33,913 bases of DNA from an uncultured Bacteroidia bacterium (GTDB lineage Bacteria > Bacteroidota > Bacteroidia > Bacteroidales > ML635J-15), in assembly GCA_902762455.1 (NCBI GenBank), contig CACWOG010000010.1, positions 1-33,913 on the forward strand, given 5' to 3'. Both the position numbers and the translations under genes were made by a program. Under the pieces are notes generated by a model, which had not been told where the DNA came from, did no database searches, and saw nothing but the letters and a program-made list of their open reading frames with translations. This document shows, in pieces, positions 1 through 8,339 of the stretch (the first letter of the stretch is position 1; each line of letters opens with the position of its first letter).

Positions 1-88
1 AAACTTATAAAACAAATATTCGCTATTATGAATGGCAACAAAATGTATGATGAAAATTTTTCAAAAAATATTTGGTAGTTAACACAGT

Positions 89-247
89 TCATTCCGTAAA
101 ACAGAACGAACAGCATAAGGAACGTTGCTTGTGAGTTCGTTTATGCGGAATCTCCTATAGAAGCGTTTTCAATTGGAGATTCCGCATAGTTGAACAATAT
201 TACGCTCCCCGTTCCGTATCGCGTTATTGTTCTAACTTGCGGAATGA
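89..247 (+). repeat. 160-bp dispersed repeat element, copy 1
   Basis: The element starts with TCATTCCG and ends with CGGAATGA, so its ends are inverted repeats. Inside are a second inverted pair (GCGGAATCTCC and GGAGATTCCGC near 145-184) and the words CCGTTCCGTATCG and TTGTTCTAACTTGC. A second full copy lies at 12828-12987 in the same orientation. It has no coding capacity, so it resembles a miniature non-autonomous element or a structured intergenic repeat. Confidence 0.75.
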
Positions 248-535
248 CAGTTCAGTAGCATACACTTTAGTCAACTTGTATATAGATTCCTTAAAAATTG
301 AGTTAACAGCAGATAATAGGTTGGTGATGTGAGGATATTGGGCATTGTATAAAAACATTGTTGCAAAAGGGTTTTTATTATCAAATAATTGTGAATAATG
401 TTTTGCTTTTAATGGTAGCAAAAACAAAAAACAACCTTATTTTTGTGGTACAAAACTTAGAAATGCAGTCGCGGTACGCCACGACTCAACAAGAAACATG
501 AAACATATAAACGACACCAAACTATAAAAAACAAT

Positions 536-555
536 CGACGCAAAGCATTGCGTCG
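536..555. repeat. REP-like palindrome A
   Basis: Perfect inverted repeat CGACGCAA / TTGCGTCG with a 4-base centre, followed by CTAC. It belongs to the family of intergenic palindromes found at 2689, 5372, 6025, 9941, 16622, 24768 and 28623. Confidence 0.7.
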
Positions 556-650
556 CTACGACATTAAACCATTAAACATTGAACTGTTAAACATTGAACA
601 TTAGAAACTTATAAACAGCGTAGCGAGAAACTTAGAAACAACTTAAACTT

Positions 651-1901
651 ATGAAGGTATATAAATTCGGCGGTGCATCGGTAAAAACACCACAGGCAAT
701 AGAGAATGTCTATAACATAATAAAGGACGAAAACGAACTGGTAATTGTAGTTTCGGCAATCGACAAGACAACCAACCATCTGGAACGCCTCGTCAACTAC
801 TATTTCAACGGTGACGAGCAGAAAAATGTCGAGTTCGAAAACATCAAGAAGTTTCATTACGATTACGCAGCCGAAGCCTTTGGCGGCAAGACCGAAACGG
901 TTTGCAAGAAGCTGAATTCGCTTTTCGAAGAAATTGCCGAACGCATCGACGGCATTCCCACCGACGACTACGACTTCGAGTACGACTCAATTGTTTCGTA
1001 CGGCGAATTGCTCAGCACTACCATTTTCTCGGAATACCTGCGCTACAGGGGAAAACAGAACAAATTCATCGACATACGCCGCTATATGGTCACCGACTCC
1101 AATTTCCGCGATGCGAAAATCGACTGGAAACTTTCGGAAAAGAAGGTGCGCAAGGCATTTTCGGATGCAAGCAACAATGTTTTTGTAACGCAAGGCTTCA
1201 TCGGTAGCGACATCAGCCATCACACCACCACGCTCGGACGCGAGGGTTCGGACTACTCGGCCTCGTCGATTGCACATATCATTGATGCCGAAAGCGTTAC
1301 AATCTGGAAGGATGTGCCAGGCATTATGAACGCCGACCCGGCTTGGTGCGACTTTGCCGAGAAGTTGGACGAAATCTCGTTCCACGAAGCCATCGAACTC
1401 GCATTCTACGGAGCCAAGGTCATCCACCCCAAGACCATCAAGCCTATCGAAAACAAGAACATTCCGCTGTATGTGCGCTCGTTCAAGGACCCGTCGGCAA
1501 AAGGAACTGTCATCCGCAAGCTGGACTACTACCTCGACCTCGTTCCTGTGTATATCCTCAAGCAGAATCAGGTGCTGATTTCGATTTCACCGAAGGACTT
1601 TTCGTTCATCGTGGAGGAAAACATGAGCAACATTTTCGGTCTGTTCGCCAAGTACAAGGTAAAGGTGAATGTAATGCAAAATTCTGCAATCGACTTCTCG
1701 GCTTCAATCGATGCCAACAACCGCAACTTCGATGCGCTTGTCGCCGATTTGCAGAAGGAATACTTTGTGAAATACAACGAGAACCTGCAGCTTATCACCA
1801 TCCGCTACTATACCGACGAAGCCATCAACCGAATGATTTCGGGACACAAGGTGTATATGACGCAGAAGAGCAGAAAGACGGCAAGGTTCGTGATAGAGTA
1901 G
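651..1901 (+). CDS. lysC: Aspartokinase (aspartate kinase), monofunctional
   Basis: This enzyme phosphorylates aspartate, the first step towards lysine, threonine, methionine and diaminopimelate. The protein has 416 residues. It opens with the nucleotide-binding motif KFGGASV (residues 5-11), and further on are the conserved GSDYSA and FYGAKVIHPKT stretches of the kinase domain. The last 120 residues fit the paired ACT regulatory domains of the family. No homoserine dehydrogenase domain is fused, so this is a single-function aspartokinase. The ATG at 651 puts KFGGAS at the usual place. The next pathway enzyme, asd, is also in this window but about 31 kb away. No promoter consensus is visible in the repeat-rich leader. 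Which of the several aspartokinase classes it belongs to cannot be told by eye. Confidence 0.93.
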   Translation: MKVYKFGGASVKTPQAIENVYNIIKDENELVIVVSAIDKTTNHLERLVNYYFNGDEQKNVEFENIKKFHYDYAAEAFGGKTETVCKKLNSLFEEIAERIDGIPTDDYDFEYDSIVSYGELLSTTIFSEYLRYRGKQNKFIDIRRYMVTDSNFRDAKIDWKLSEKKVRKAFSDASNNVFVTQGFIGSDISHHTTTLGREGSDYSASSIAHIIDAESVTIWKDVPGIMNADPAWCDFAEKLDEISFHEAIELAFYGAKVIHPKTIKPIENKNIPLYVRSFKDPSAKGTVIRKLDYYLDLVPVYILKQNQVLISISPKDFSFIVEENMSNIFGLFAKYKVKVNVMQNSAIDFSASIDANNRNFDALVADLQKEYFVKYNENLQLITIRYYTDEAINRMISGHKVYMTQKSRKTARFVIE

Positions 1902-1939
1902 GGTGCATTTATTTGCTTTTCCAGATTTGAAATTTTATG

Positions 1940-1947
1940 TATTTTTG
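1940..1947 (+). promoter_or_regulatory. -7 element upstream of clpP
   Basis: TATTTTTG matches the Bacteroidota TAnnTTTG -7 element and lies 19 bases before the clpP ATG, giving a very short leader. No well-spaced TTTG -33 box is seen. Confidence 0.6.
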
Positions 1948-1966
1948 TAGCCTAAAAAAATGACGC

Positions 1967-2647
1967 ATGAACTATAATAACGATTTTCGCAAGTACGCCG
2001 TAAAGCACAGAGGCGTAAACGGTCTAGTTTTCGACCAGTACACAAGCATTTACAACGGTTATATCAACCCTACCATCATTGAAGAGAGAACCCTTAACGT
2101 TGCGCAGATGGACGTTTTCTCACGACTGATGATGGACAGGATTATATTCCTTGGCACACCTATAAACGATGATGTAGCAAACATTATCCAGGCTCAGCTC
2201 CTTTTCCTCGAAAGCAGCGACCCGAACAAGGACATACAGATATATTTCAACTCGCCCGGCGGTTCTGTTTACGCAGGTCTTGGCATCTACGACACAATGC
2301 AGTACATACGTTCCGACGTGGCTACCATCTGCACGGGCATGGCCGCTTCGATGGCTGCAGTTCTGCTTTGCGCAGGCGCACACGGAAAGCGCTCGGCACT
2401 GAAGCATTCGCGCGTGATGATTCACCAGCCTATGGGTGGCGCCGAAGGTCAGGCTTCCGACATCGAAATCACCGCAAAGGAAATACTGAAGCTCCGCGAG
2501 GAACTTTACGAAATCATTGCCAACCACTCGCACCAGGACATCGAAAAGGTTCGCATCGACTCCGACCGCGACCACTGGATGATTGCCGAGGAAGCAAAGG
2601 AATACGGAATGATTGACGAAATTCTGTTTAGGGAGATTGAATACTAA
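1967..2647 (+). CDS. clpP: ATP-dependent Clp protease proteolytic subunit ClpP
   Basis: ClpP is the serine peptidase that forms the proteolytic chamber of the Clp machine. The protein has 226 residues. The nucleophile Ser128 sits in [10 protein letters not shown], the catalytic His153 in MIHQPMGG, and the acidic member is in the DSDRD stretch near 198-202. FNSPGGSV (94-101) lines the substrate groove. The N-terminus is about 30 residues longer than in E. coli ClpP, which is common in this phylum. A -7 promoter element lies just upstream. Its partner ATPase clpX follows 103 bases downstream, with a palindromic repeat in between. This gene order is typical of bacteria. Confidence 0.97.
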   Translation: MNYNNDFRKYAVKHRGVNGLVFDQYTSIYNGYINPTIIEERTLNVAQMDVFSRLMMDRIIFLGTPINDDVANIIQAQLLFLESSDPNKDIQIYFNSPGGSVYAGLGIYDTMQYIRSDVATICTGMAASMAAVLLCAGAHGKRSALKHSRVMIHQPMGGAEGQASDIEITAKEILKLREELYEIIANHSHQDIEKVRIDSDRDHWMIAEEAKEYGMIDEILFREIEY

Positions 2648-2688
2648 TACCAAATAATGTACAATTAACAATGAATAATTGATAATCT

Positions 2689-2716
2689 GTGGCGACGCGA
2701 CGCACCACGTCGCTAC
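2689..2716. repeat. REP-like palindrome B (clpP-clpX gap)
   Basis: 28-bp imperfect palindrome with arms GTGGCGACG and CGTCGCTAC. It is preceded by an AATGAATAATTGATAATC tract and followed by AT-rich TATCAAAT words. The same compound layout recurs at 5372, 9941 and 16622. Confidence 0.7.
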
Positions 2717-2750
2717 AAATTATCAAATCATCAAATTTTCGAATCATCTA

Positions 2751-3974
2751 ATGGACAAAAACGATAGGTGCTCGCTGTGTGGTCGTCCGCGCAAGGATGT
2801 TGGAATCCTGTTCCAGGGTGTAAACGGAAACATCTGCGACGACTGCATAAGACGAGGATACGAGATACTGAAGGAAGAAGAACAGTTCCACAAAAACGAC
2901 AAGCCTGCGAAAACGGCTATCAACCTGAAGAAGCCGAAGGAAATCAAGGCTTTCCTCGACGACTATGTAATCGGGCAGGACTATGCAAAGAAGGTGCTGT
3001 CGGTAGCCGTATATAACCACTACAAGCGCATCAGCCAGGAAAAGAACGATGTCGACATCGAAAAGTCGAACATAATAATGGTCGGAGAAACAGGCACAGG
3101 CAAGACATTGCTGGCCAAAACAATAGCCAAAATGCTCAATGTGCCGTTCGCAATAGTTGATGCAACCGTGCTTACCGAAGCCGGGTATGTCGGAGAAGAC
3201 ATCGAAAGTTTGCTCACCCGTCTGCTTCAGGCTGCCGACTACGATGTGGCATCGGCAGAACAGGGCATTGTCTTCATTGACGAAATCGACAAGATTGCCC
3301 GCAAAGGCGACAATCCGAGCATCACCCGCGACGTGTCGGGCGAAGGCGTGCAGCAGGGACTTCTCAAGTTGCTCGAAGGCTCGATAGTGAACGTTCCTCC
3401 GCAGGGCGGACGCAAGCACCCCGAGCAGAAGATGATTGCCGTGGATACCAAGAACATACTGTTTATCTGTGGCGGAGCATTCGAAGGTCTCGACAAGATT
3501 ATCGCACGACGCATGAATACTCAGGTAGTTGGTTACGGAACGCAGAAGAACATCGAGAAAATCGACAGCAAGAATATGTTGCAATACGTTATTCCCGAGG
3601 ACATCCGCAAGTTCGGGCTTATCCCCGAAATAGTAGGTCGTCTGCCAGTTCTTGCCTACCTAAATCCTCTCGACCGCGAAACCCTGAGGATGATTCTCAC
3701 CGAACCGAAGAACTCCATAGTAAACCAGTACATAAAGTTGTTCAAGATTGATGGAATCGACATCAAGTTCGAAGATGAGGCTTTGGATTATATAGTTGAC
3801 CAGGCAATTTCGTTCAAGCTGGGAGCAAGAGGTCTGCGTTCAATATGCGAATCAATAATGCTTGAGGCTATGTTTGAGATGCCTTCGGAAAAGAAAAAGT
3901 CGTTTGTCGTAACAAAGGAATATGCCGAAAGCAAAATCGACAAGACTGCGGCAATAAAATTCAGAAACGCATAG
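2751..3974 (+). CDS. clpX: ATP-dependent Clp protease ATP-binding subunit ClpX
   Basis: ClpX is the AAA+ unfoldase that feeds substrates to ClpP. Counting from the ATG at 2751 it has 407 residues. The N-terminal zinc-binding domain has the four cysteines at 7, 10, 29 and 32 (C-x2-C-x18-C-x2-C). Walker A is GETGTGKT (112-119) and Walker B is IVFIDE (173-178). The substrate-pore GYVGED stretch and a C-terminal small AAA domain are present. A longer reading frame opens at 2679, but it runs through the palindromic repeat and lacks homology, so the start before the zinc finger is preferred. The gene converges on der. A small AAACGC/GCGTTT hairpin covers the stop codon (3965-3979). Confidence 0.97.
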   Translation: MDKNDRCSLCGRPRKDVGILFQGVNGNICDDCIRRGYEILKEEEQFHKNDKPAKTAINLKKPKEIKAFLDDYVIGQDYAKKVLSVAVYNHYKRISQEKNDVDIEKSNIIMVGETGTGKTLLAKTIAKMLNVPFAIVDATVLTEAGYVGEDIESLLTRLLQAADYDVASAEQGIVFIDEIDKIARKGDNPSITRDVSGEGVQQGLLKLLEGSIVNVPPQGGRKHPEQKMIAVDTKNILFICGGAFEGLDKIIARRMNTQVVGYGTQKNIEKIDSKNMLQYVIPEDIRKFGLIPEIVGRLPVLAYLNPLDRETLRMILTEPKNSIVNQYIKLFKIDGIDIKFEDEALDYIVDQAISFKLGARGLRSICESIMLEAMFEMPSEKKKSFVVTKEYAESKIDKTAAIKFRNA

Positions 3975-4023
3975 CGTTTGCAGCAGGAATATCTCCCCAC
4001 CACACACTTATTATAGCACTTTT

Positions 4024-5328
4024 CTACTTATCCCTGAATACCAGCACAATAGGCACACCCGTAAGATTGAAGTTCTCGCGAAGCTGGTTTTCCAGATAAC
4101 GCTTGTACGGCTCCTTGATGTATTGCGGCAGGTTTGCGAAGAAGGCAAACACTGGAGTAGGCGTTGGCAACTGGGTGACATACTTTATCTTGATGTACTT
4201 GCCCTTGGTTGATGGCGGCGGGAAATTCTCGATAGCTTCGAGCATAATCTCGTTGAGCTTGCCTGTCGGGATGCGCTGGATGCGGTTTTCGTAAACCTGC
4301 ATTGCTGTGCTTAGCACATCGCTGATGCGCTGCTTGGTGAGCGCCGAGATGAAAAGAATTGGAATATCGTTGAACGGAGCAATCCTTTCCTGAATGAACT
4401 CGCGGTATTCCTTGAGCGTGTTGCTGTCCTTTTCGATTAAATCCCACTTGTTTACAAGGATGACGATGCCCTTCTTGTTCTTGCGTATAAGGTTGAGTAT
4501 GTTCTGGTCCTGCGACTCCCAACCCTGCTCGGCATCAATCATAAGCAGGCAGACATCTGAATTTTCGATGGCTCGTATTGAGCGCATCACCGAGTAGAAT
4601 TCCAAATCTTCGGAAACCTTGCTCTTGCGGCGCACACCTGCCGTATCGACAAGCATAAAGTCGTAGCCGTACTTGTTGTAGCGCGTGTTTATGGAGTCGC
4701 GAGTTGTACCTGCGACATTGGTAACGATGTTTCGCTCCTCGCCTATGAGCACATTGGTTAGCGACGACTTGCCGACATTAGGTCGACCGACAATAGTTAT
4801 GCGCGGAAGGTCAAGTTCCTCGTCGTTTGGCTTGTCGGGCAAGGCCTTCACAACGGCATCAAGCAATTCGCCCGTGCCAGCACCTGTAATAGCCGAAATG
4901 CAATACAATTCGCCAAGTCCAAGGTTGTAGAACTCGTAGCTGTTGACAATCTTCTTGTTGGAATCAACCTTGTTGACCACAAGGAAAACAGGTTTCTTCG
5001 ACGAACGAAGAATGTCGGCAACCGCAACATCGAGGTCGGTGAGACCCATATCAACATCAACCATAAACATCACGGCATCAGCCTCCTCGATGGCAATCAG
5101 CACCTGCTTGGAGATTTCACGCTCGAACACATCGGTCGAATTTTCAACATATCCGCCAGTATCGACAACGGAGAATGTTTTTCCGTTCCAGAAGCAATGT
5201 CCGTAAAGGCGGTCGCGTGTTACACCGCTTTCGTCGTTCACTATCGCCTCGCGGCGTTCTATCAGTCTGTTGAAGAATGTCGATTTTCCAACATTCGGTC
5301 TTCCTACTATTGCTACAATGTTTCCCAT
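4024..5328 (-). CDS. der: Ribosome biogenesis GTPase Der (EngA)
   Basis: Der is an essential GTPase with two tandem G domains that acts in maturation of the 50S ribosomal subunit. The protein has 434 residues, the normal length. The first P-loop is GRPNVGKS (9-16), followed by DTGG and NKVD. The second P-loop is another GRPNVGKSS near residue 182, followed by DTAG and NKWD. The rest forms the C-terminal KH-like domain (GKLNEIML to the end). The gene converges with clpX, with 49 bases between the stops. Upstream on the same strand is a conserved hypothetical gene, separated by palindrome C. No TAnnTTTG promoter is visible directly before the start. Confidence 0.97.
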   Translation of the reverse strand: MGNIVAIVGRPNVGKSTFFNRLIERREAIVNDESGVTRDRLYGHCFWNGKTFSVVDTGGYVENSTDVFEREISKQVLIAIEEADAVMFMVDVDMGLTDLDVAVADILRSSKKPVFLVVNKVDSNKKIVNSYEFYNLGLGELYCISAITGAGTGELLDAVVKALPDKPNDEELDLPRITIVGRPNVGKSSLTNVLIGEERNIVTNVAGTTRDSINTRYNKYGYDFMLVDTAGVRRKSKVSEDLEFYSVMRSIRAIENSDVCLLMIDAEQGWESQDQNILNLIRKNKKGIVILVNKWDLIEKDSNTLKEYREFIQERIAPFNDIPILFISALTKQRISDVLSTAMQVYENRIQRIPTGKLNEIMLEAIENFPPPSTKGKYIKIKYVTQLPTPTPVFAFFANLPQYIKEPYKRYLENQLRENFNLTGVPIVLVFRDK

Positions 5329-5371
5329 AAGTTGATTAAATTAACAATGGACAATTGATAATGGATAATCT

Positions 5372-5399
5372 GTGGTGACGCGGCGCGCCACGTCGCCAC
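5372..5399. repeat. REP-like palindrome C
   Basis: 28-bp palindrome with arms GTGGTGACG and CGTCGCCAC (one G-T pair) around a GC-rich centre. It lies between der and the next upstream gene and touches that gene's stop codon. The preceding tract, ACAATTGATAATGGATAATC, matches the flank of the other copies. Confidence 0.7.
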
Positions 5400-6004
5400 T
5401 ATCTGTTTTCCCATCCCATTCCAATTTCCCAATGTATTGAAATTTTTACTTCTACATTACAATTATTTAAATCATACCTGTCTATGATAAGGTCAATGGC
5501 TTCAGGATTTTCGTTTATCCAACTGCCGACCATTATATAGAATTTATCTTCATCGGGACTATAAAAGACACGACCTCGCGGTTTGTTCTTGTAGTCGCCG
5601 ATGTACGGACCTACACCGTTGAGCTTGTATTTTTGGTTACGGAATTCTCGTTTCCATACATCCTCGTGAAGCTCCTTGCAGGTAATCAGTCCTCCTCCAG
5701 CATTCGGCTTTGAATATGAATCCTTGTCAATTGCGATGACACCGAACAGACTTTTGTTGACTGGCGAATACCAGAAAATGCCGACCTTGGGATTGTTTTG
5801 TGTCTCAAGGTTCTGAGCCATTGTTTCCATTGTCCTTTCAGCAAGGTCGTCGTCGGCTTGCGAAATGGTTACTTCCGTAGATTTCTTGCCATATTCGGGC
5901 ACAGGTTCACTCACCACGGGTGCAACCTGCAGTTCTTCCAATGCCTTTTGAACCGCACGCTTTACTATTTCGTTTAATTGTTCGTCTGTTATGTTGTATG
6001 TCAT
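5399..6004 (-). CDS. Conserved-looking hypothetical protein
   Basis: I do not recognise this 201-residue protein, and no enzyme motif is evident. The first 60 residues are charged and likely flexible. From about residue 75 there is a compact region with segments such as VGIFWYSP, FGVIAID, GGLITCKELHEDVWKRE, GRVFYSPDEDKFYIMVGSWI and HWEIGMGWEN. The aromatic and glycine pattern looks like a real folded domain, and coding character is good throughout. The ATG at 6004 is preferred over an in-frame ATG 11 codons upstream, because the upstream stretch lies in palindrome H. A weak TATTTTAG resembles a -7 box just before the start. It could be co-transcribed with der downstream. Confidence 0.7.
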   Translation of the reverse strand: MTYNITDEQLNEIVKRAVQKALEELQVAPVVSEPVPEYGKKSTEVTISQADDDLAERTMETMAQNLETQNNPKVGIFWYSPVNKSLFGVIAIDKDSYSKPNAGGGLITCKELHEDVWKREFRNQKYKLNGVGPYIGDYKNKPRGRVFYSPDEDKFYIMVGSWINENPEAIDLIIDRYDLNNCNVEVKISIHWEIGMGWENR

Positions 6005-6024
6005 TGCTAAAATACAATATTTAA

Positions 6025-6044
6025 CATCGCAATGCATTGTGATG
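6025..6044. repeat. REP-like palindrome H
   Basis: 20-bp palindrome CATCGCAATG / CATTGTGATG with one G-T pair, followed by CTAC. It shares the CAATGCATTG core with the copies at 9941 and 16622 and sits in the gap between two minus-strand genes. Confidence 0.6.
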
Positions 6045-6887
6045 CTACAAATTTCCTATTAATTTCACTCCGTTTTCTCCAATTTCCACCATTCTCTTCC
6101 TATACAATCCGCCCAAGGCCTTCTTGAAATTCTTCTTCGAGATGCCGAAGGTCTTGTATATCAGTTGTGGACTGCTATTGTCGCAGATGTTCATCTCGCC
6201 CTTGTGCTTCTTGAGGTAGGCTACAATCTTGTCCTCGAAGTTGCCGATGTCCTCGTGGTCGTTGCGGAACATGCGGAGGTCGAGCTTGTTGTCGTCGCGG
6301 ACTTTCTTCACAATCACATCCACCTCATCGCCTGAATGCAGTTCCGAGAAAACCTCGTTTGCGTACAGGATTCCCAGATACTTGTTTTCGACTATCAAGT
6401 TGTAGCCCAAGCTTGTGCGGCGAGTCACCAGTGCGTGGACCTTCTGGTTTTCATCAACTTGCGGGCGCTGGCTCTCGTCGATGTACTTTTCGTACTTGGT
6501 GCTTGCAACGGCGCGGTTGGTGTCCTCGTCGAGATATACATACACGATGTAGTCCTCATCGACCTTCAAATCGACCTTCTGCTCCTTGAAGGGACAGAAT
6601 AGGTCCTTTTCGATTCCCCAGTCGAGAAACGAACCGTACTTGGTGTTGGCGACGCAGGTTAGGCTTCCGAACTCGCCTATTCCGACAAACGGACTACCCA
6701 TGCATCCGTGAATCTTGCCGTCGGGACCGTTGTACAGGAAAATGCTTTCGGTTTCGCCAATTTCGTATTTTTTCACGAGGTCGATGTTTTCAACTTCGAG
6801 GGTTCCGTGCTCGGCAGCGTCGAACAGCAGTTTTTCGCCTTCGAAGCCCACAACCTTCAACTCGTGTGATTTCCAGATTTCAAGCAT
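6045..6887 (-). CDS. cvfB: CvfB-type S1 RNA-binding protein
   Basis: The 280-residue protein matches the CvfB/YitL family: tandem S1-like RNA-binding domains followed by a C-terminal winged helix. Diagnostic is GSFLDWGIEKDLFCPFKEQ around residues 84-102, the family's signature S1 strand. A second S1-like segment (LGYNLIVENKYLGILYANEV) follows, and the last 60 residues look like the winged helix. Family members affect gene expression and virulence in staphylococci, but the target RNA is not known from the sequence. The start at 6887 is chosen because it follows a -7 element (6902-6909) and matches the family N-terminus. A longer frame to 6956 would run across the promoter. Confidence 0.85.
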   Translation of the reverse strand: MLEIWKSHELKVVGFEGEKLLFDAAEHGTLEVENIDLVKKYEIGETESIFLYNGPDGKIHGCMGSPFVGIGEFGSLTCVANTKYGSFLDWGIEKDLFCPFKEQKVDLKVDEDYIVYVYLDEDTNRAVASTKYEKYIDESQRPQVDENQKVHALVTRRTSLGYNLIVENKYLGILYANEVFSELHSGDEVDVIVKKVRDDNKLDLRMFRNDHEDIGNFEDKIVAYLKKHKGEMNICDNSSPQLIYKTFGISKKNFKKALGGLYRKRMVEIGENGVKLIGNL

Positions 6888-6901
6888 AATATAATTTTTT
6901 G

Positions 6902-6909
6902 CAAAAATA
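6902..6909 (-). promoter_or_regulatory. -7 element upstream of cvfB
   Basis: On the minus strand this reads TATTTTTG, 14 bases before the cvfB ATG at 6887. It supports the shorter start for that gene. Confidence 0.6.
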
Positions 6910-7182
6910 CACATTTTCTGGCACATACAGGCAACCGAATAAAACAACGGAATCATTTTGCACCGTCACCATTATGATTGTTGTAAATTTGTATTATCGC
7001 ATGAAAAAAGTCGGGCATGACAATGTGTTCGTGCAAAACGATATTCGTGTAATGCAGCGGCAATGTTGTCTGGGTTTGCAACCTTTAGCTCACTGCTATA
7101 TGGCAGTAAATCCGAAAGGACAAGTAATTTCCCATTATGTTTCTAATTCAAAGATTTGAACTGGTTTATAGGTTTGGATTTG

Positions 7183-7350
7183 CTAGCGCGAGCTAAAGGT
7201 TGTTTGATATTGTTTAAAAAGTTTACAATTCACCCAAAGCCACGTTTTTTTGCTGCGGTCGGAATGTATGGCGGCGGCAAACCAGGTGACCGTCCGTCCC
7301 TGCCGTTTCAGTTCCTGCCTTATCATATTTCCGATGTGAATTTCTTCCAT
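7183..7350 (-). pseudogene. Truncated helix-turn-helix regulator remnant
   Basis: From the ATG at 7350 the translation begins MEEIHIGNMIRQELKRQGRT and continues VTWFAAAIHSDRS. This strongly resembles the N-terminus of small HTH proteins common in Bacteroidota, which start with an IHIG..I...L..QGR.VTWFA pattern. After about 35 residues the similarity stops at an AAAAAAA run and the frame drifts into TWLWVNCKLF before ending. The recognition helix and the rest of the protein are missing, so this looks like a decayed gene. No function should be assigned. The frame is open upstream to 7410, but that part has no support. Confidence 0.5.
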
Positions 7351-7615
7351 AAAAAATGTCGCGAGCAAATTTTTATCTTCTTGGAAGGCCTGGAATACCT
7401 GAAAAATCAATAAAAAAACTCACGACATAAGTCGCGAGCGTTTTACTTCTATTGATTTTTCTTTTACAAAGTTTCCAGCTTTACCAAGAAAAATAGTCAG
7501 TTAAACGCTATCTTGCTGTATGTTAAATGTTATGTTCTTCTTCCTGTTTCGTAAAATTTTATGGTTAACGGGACAAAAGTAAGGAAAAATATAGAATGTA
7601 TGCTGGTGAGAGAAG

Positions 7616-7646
7616 AAAATTTATTTTAAATTATTCCGCTATAAGT
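7616..7646 (+). repeat. 31-bp direct repeat, left copy
   Basis: This segment, from AAAATTTATTTTAAATT to CCGCTATAAGT, is identical over 31 bases to 8767-8797. The two copies bracket the toxin-antitoxin pair and the composite repeat element. See the right copy and the findings. Confidence 0.85.
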
Positions 7647-7672
7647 GCAGGCTTCAAAATCCCGCACTTATA
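7640..7672 (-). terminator. Hairpin downstream of the toxin gene
   Basis: TATAAGTGC (7640-7648) pairs perfectly with GCACTTATA (7664-7672), a 9-bp stem with a 15-base loop. It lies 26 bases past the toxin stop on the minus strand. On that strand it is followed by an A/T-rich tract rather than a clean U run, so termination is plausible but not certain. Confidence 0.5.
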
Positions 7673-7697
7673 TTCGTATAGAATGCAGTTTTAATCA

Positions 7698-8015
7698 TTA
7701 TCTTTCCGAAAGGATTTTATTTATTGTCTTGTCATCCATCCGGTTGTTCCAAAGCAATACTATAATGATTTTCGTCCCCTTAATATAATAGAAAACCCTG
7801 ACATGTTTTGAGTGAAGTACACGCAAAATTTTGCCATTGTATTTATGTGTCGTTTCGGTAGTTCCTAATTCTGGAAAATCCAAAAGCAAATCAATTTGTG
7901 AAATAATATTGTCATATACTTGCAATGTAACATTCTGACCATGTATGTCAAGGACATATCCAATAATTGAAGCTAATTCGTTTTCAGCCTCTTTTAGCCA
8001 TTGAATCTCCCTCAT
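7698..8015 (-). CDS. RelE/ParE-family toxin
   Basis: The 105-residue protein has the compact layout of the RelE/ParE superfamily. An N-terminal helix pair comes first (IQWLKEAENELASIIGYVLD.., then a helix with DNIISQIDLLLDFPELG). The beta-sheet core follows: KILRVLHSKHVRVFYYIKG and KIIIVLLWNNRMD. The FPELG turn and the late VFYYI strand are typical. ParE members poison DNA gyrase and RelE members cut mRNA on the ribosome; which applies here cannot be read by eye, though the fold pattern is closer to ParE. Its start codon overlaps the antitoxin stop (ATGA), as in a type II operon. A hairpin follows the stop. Confidence 0.85.
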   Translation of the reverse strand: MREIQWLKEAENELASIIGYVLDIHGQNVTLQVYDNIISQIDLLLDFPELGTTETTHKYNGKILRVLHSKHVRVFYYIKGTKIIIVLLWNNRMDDKTINKILSER

Positions 8016-8269
8016 GCCATCATAGCTTTGATGCGAGCCTTAACTTCTTCGTGCGATACAAATTCGGCAGTGCCGTCAGCAATGCATTTCATTCGCTCGT
8101 TGAGAAGCTTTTCTACTTCTGCTTCGCTGTAGCAACATGGACTTGTAACTTGTTTTTTTTCGCTTTGTCCAACCAGTTCCATAGCAAAGCACTTCACTTT
8201 GCGCGTTAGTTCTTCAGGCGAAAAATGTCCATAATCAGGCAGGTTGATGTTTATAGAAACTCCATTCAT
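8012..8269 (-). CDS. Antitoxin partner of the RelE/ParE toxin
   Basis: This 85-residue protein precedes the toxin and overlaps it by four bases, the classic type II toxin-antitoxin order. I do not recognise a named DNA-binding fold at the N-terminus (MNGVSININLPDYGHFSPEE). The C-terminus (CIADGTAEFVSHEEVKARIKAM) has the amphipathic, acidic character of antitoxin tails that wrap the toxin; HEEV.AR is often seen there. A -7 promoter element lies at 8292-8299. The pair probably represses its own promoter, but no clear operator palindrome is visible. Confidence 0.75.
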   Translation of the reverse strand: MNGVSININLPDYGHFSPEELTRKVKCFAMELVGQSEKKQVTSPCCYSEAEVEKLLNERMKCIADGTAEFVSHEEVKARIKAMMA

Positions 8270-8291
8270 TACAATTTCAATTAATCATCTG

Positions 8292-8299
8292 CAAAAATA
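8292..8299 (-). promoter_or_regulatory. -7 element of the toxin-antitoxin operon
   Basis: On the minus strand this reads TATTTTTG, 22 bases before the antitoxin ATG. No TTTG -33 box with good spacing was found. Confidence 0.55.
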
Positions 8300-8339
8300 G
8301 TGATATTTTTTTGACATTGAAAATTGAAACAAAAAATAA

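Larger units (their letters stand above)
1..650. other. Gene-poor leader region with repeats
   Basis: I find no convincing gene in this stretch. It holds a roughly 160-bp repeat element (89-247), a short palindrome (536-555), and a low-complexity tract of GAAAC/TTAGAAAC words that runs up to the aspartokinase start. A 67-codon open frame on the minus strand (224-427) overlaps the repeat element and has no recognisable domain or promoter, so I do not call it. No TAnnTTTG promoter is visible just upstream of the first gene. Confidence 0.6.
6910..7697. other. Gene-poor accessory stretch
   Basis: Apart from an HTH gene remnant (7183-7350) this stretch holds no convincing gene. Two 13-bp words face each other as an inverted pair: CAACCTTTAGCTC at 7079-7091 and GAGCTAAAGGTTG at 7190-7202. 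The second word recurs at 8559-8571. A hairpin CTCACGAC/GTCGCGAG lies at 7419-7438. A 31-bp direct repeat (7616-7646) and a 9-bp-stem hairpin (7640-7672) close the region. Open frames of 75-86 codons on the plus strand have no recognisable features. Confidence 0.55.

Noticed and set aside
224-427. 67-codon minus-strand frame at the left end
   Set aside because: It starts inside the 160-bp repeat element and has no promoter or recognisable domain.
987-1427. Long antisense frames within aspartokinase, clpX, clpP, M16 and asd
   Set aside because: They are shadows caused by the codon use of strongly supported genes on the other strand.
2679-2750. Upstream start for clpX adding 24 residues
   Set aside because: The extension is translated from the palindromic repeat; the zinc finger begins right after the ATG at 2751.
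6899-7413. Plus-strand frames of about 85 codons in the gap after cvfB
   Set aside because: Composition is not coding-like; one crosses the cvfB promoter and the other runs antisense to the HTH remnant.
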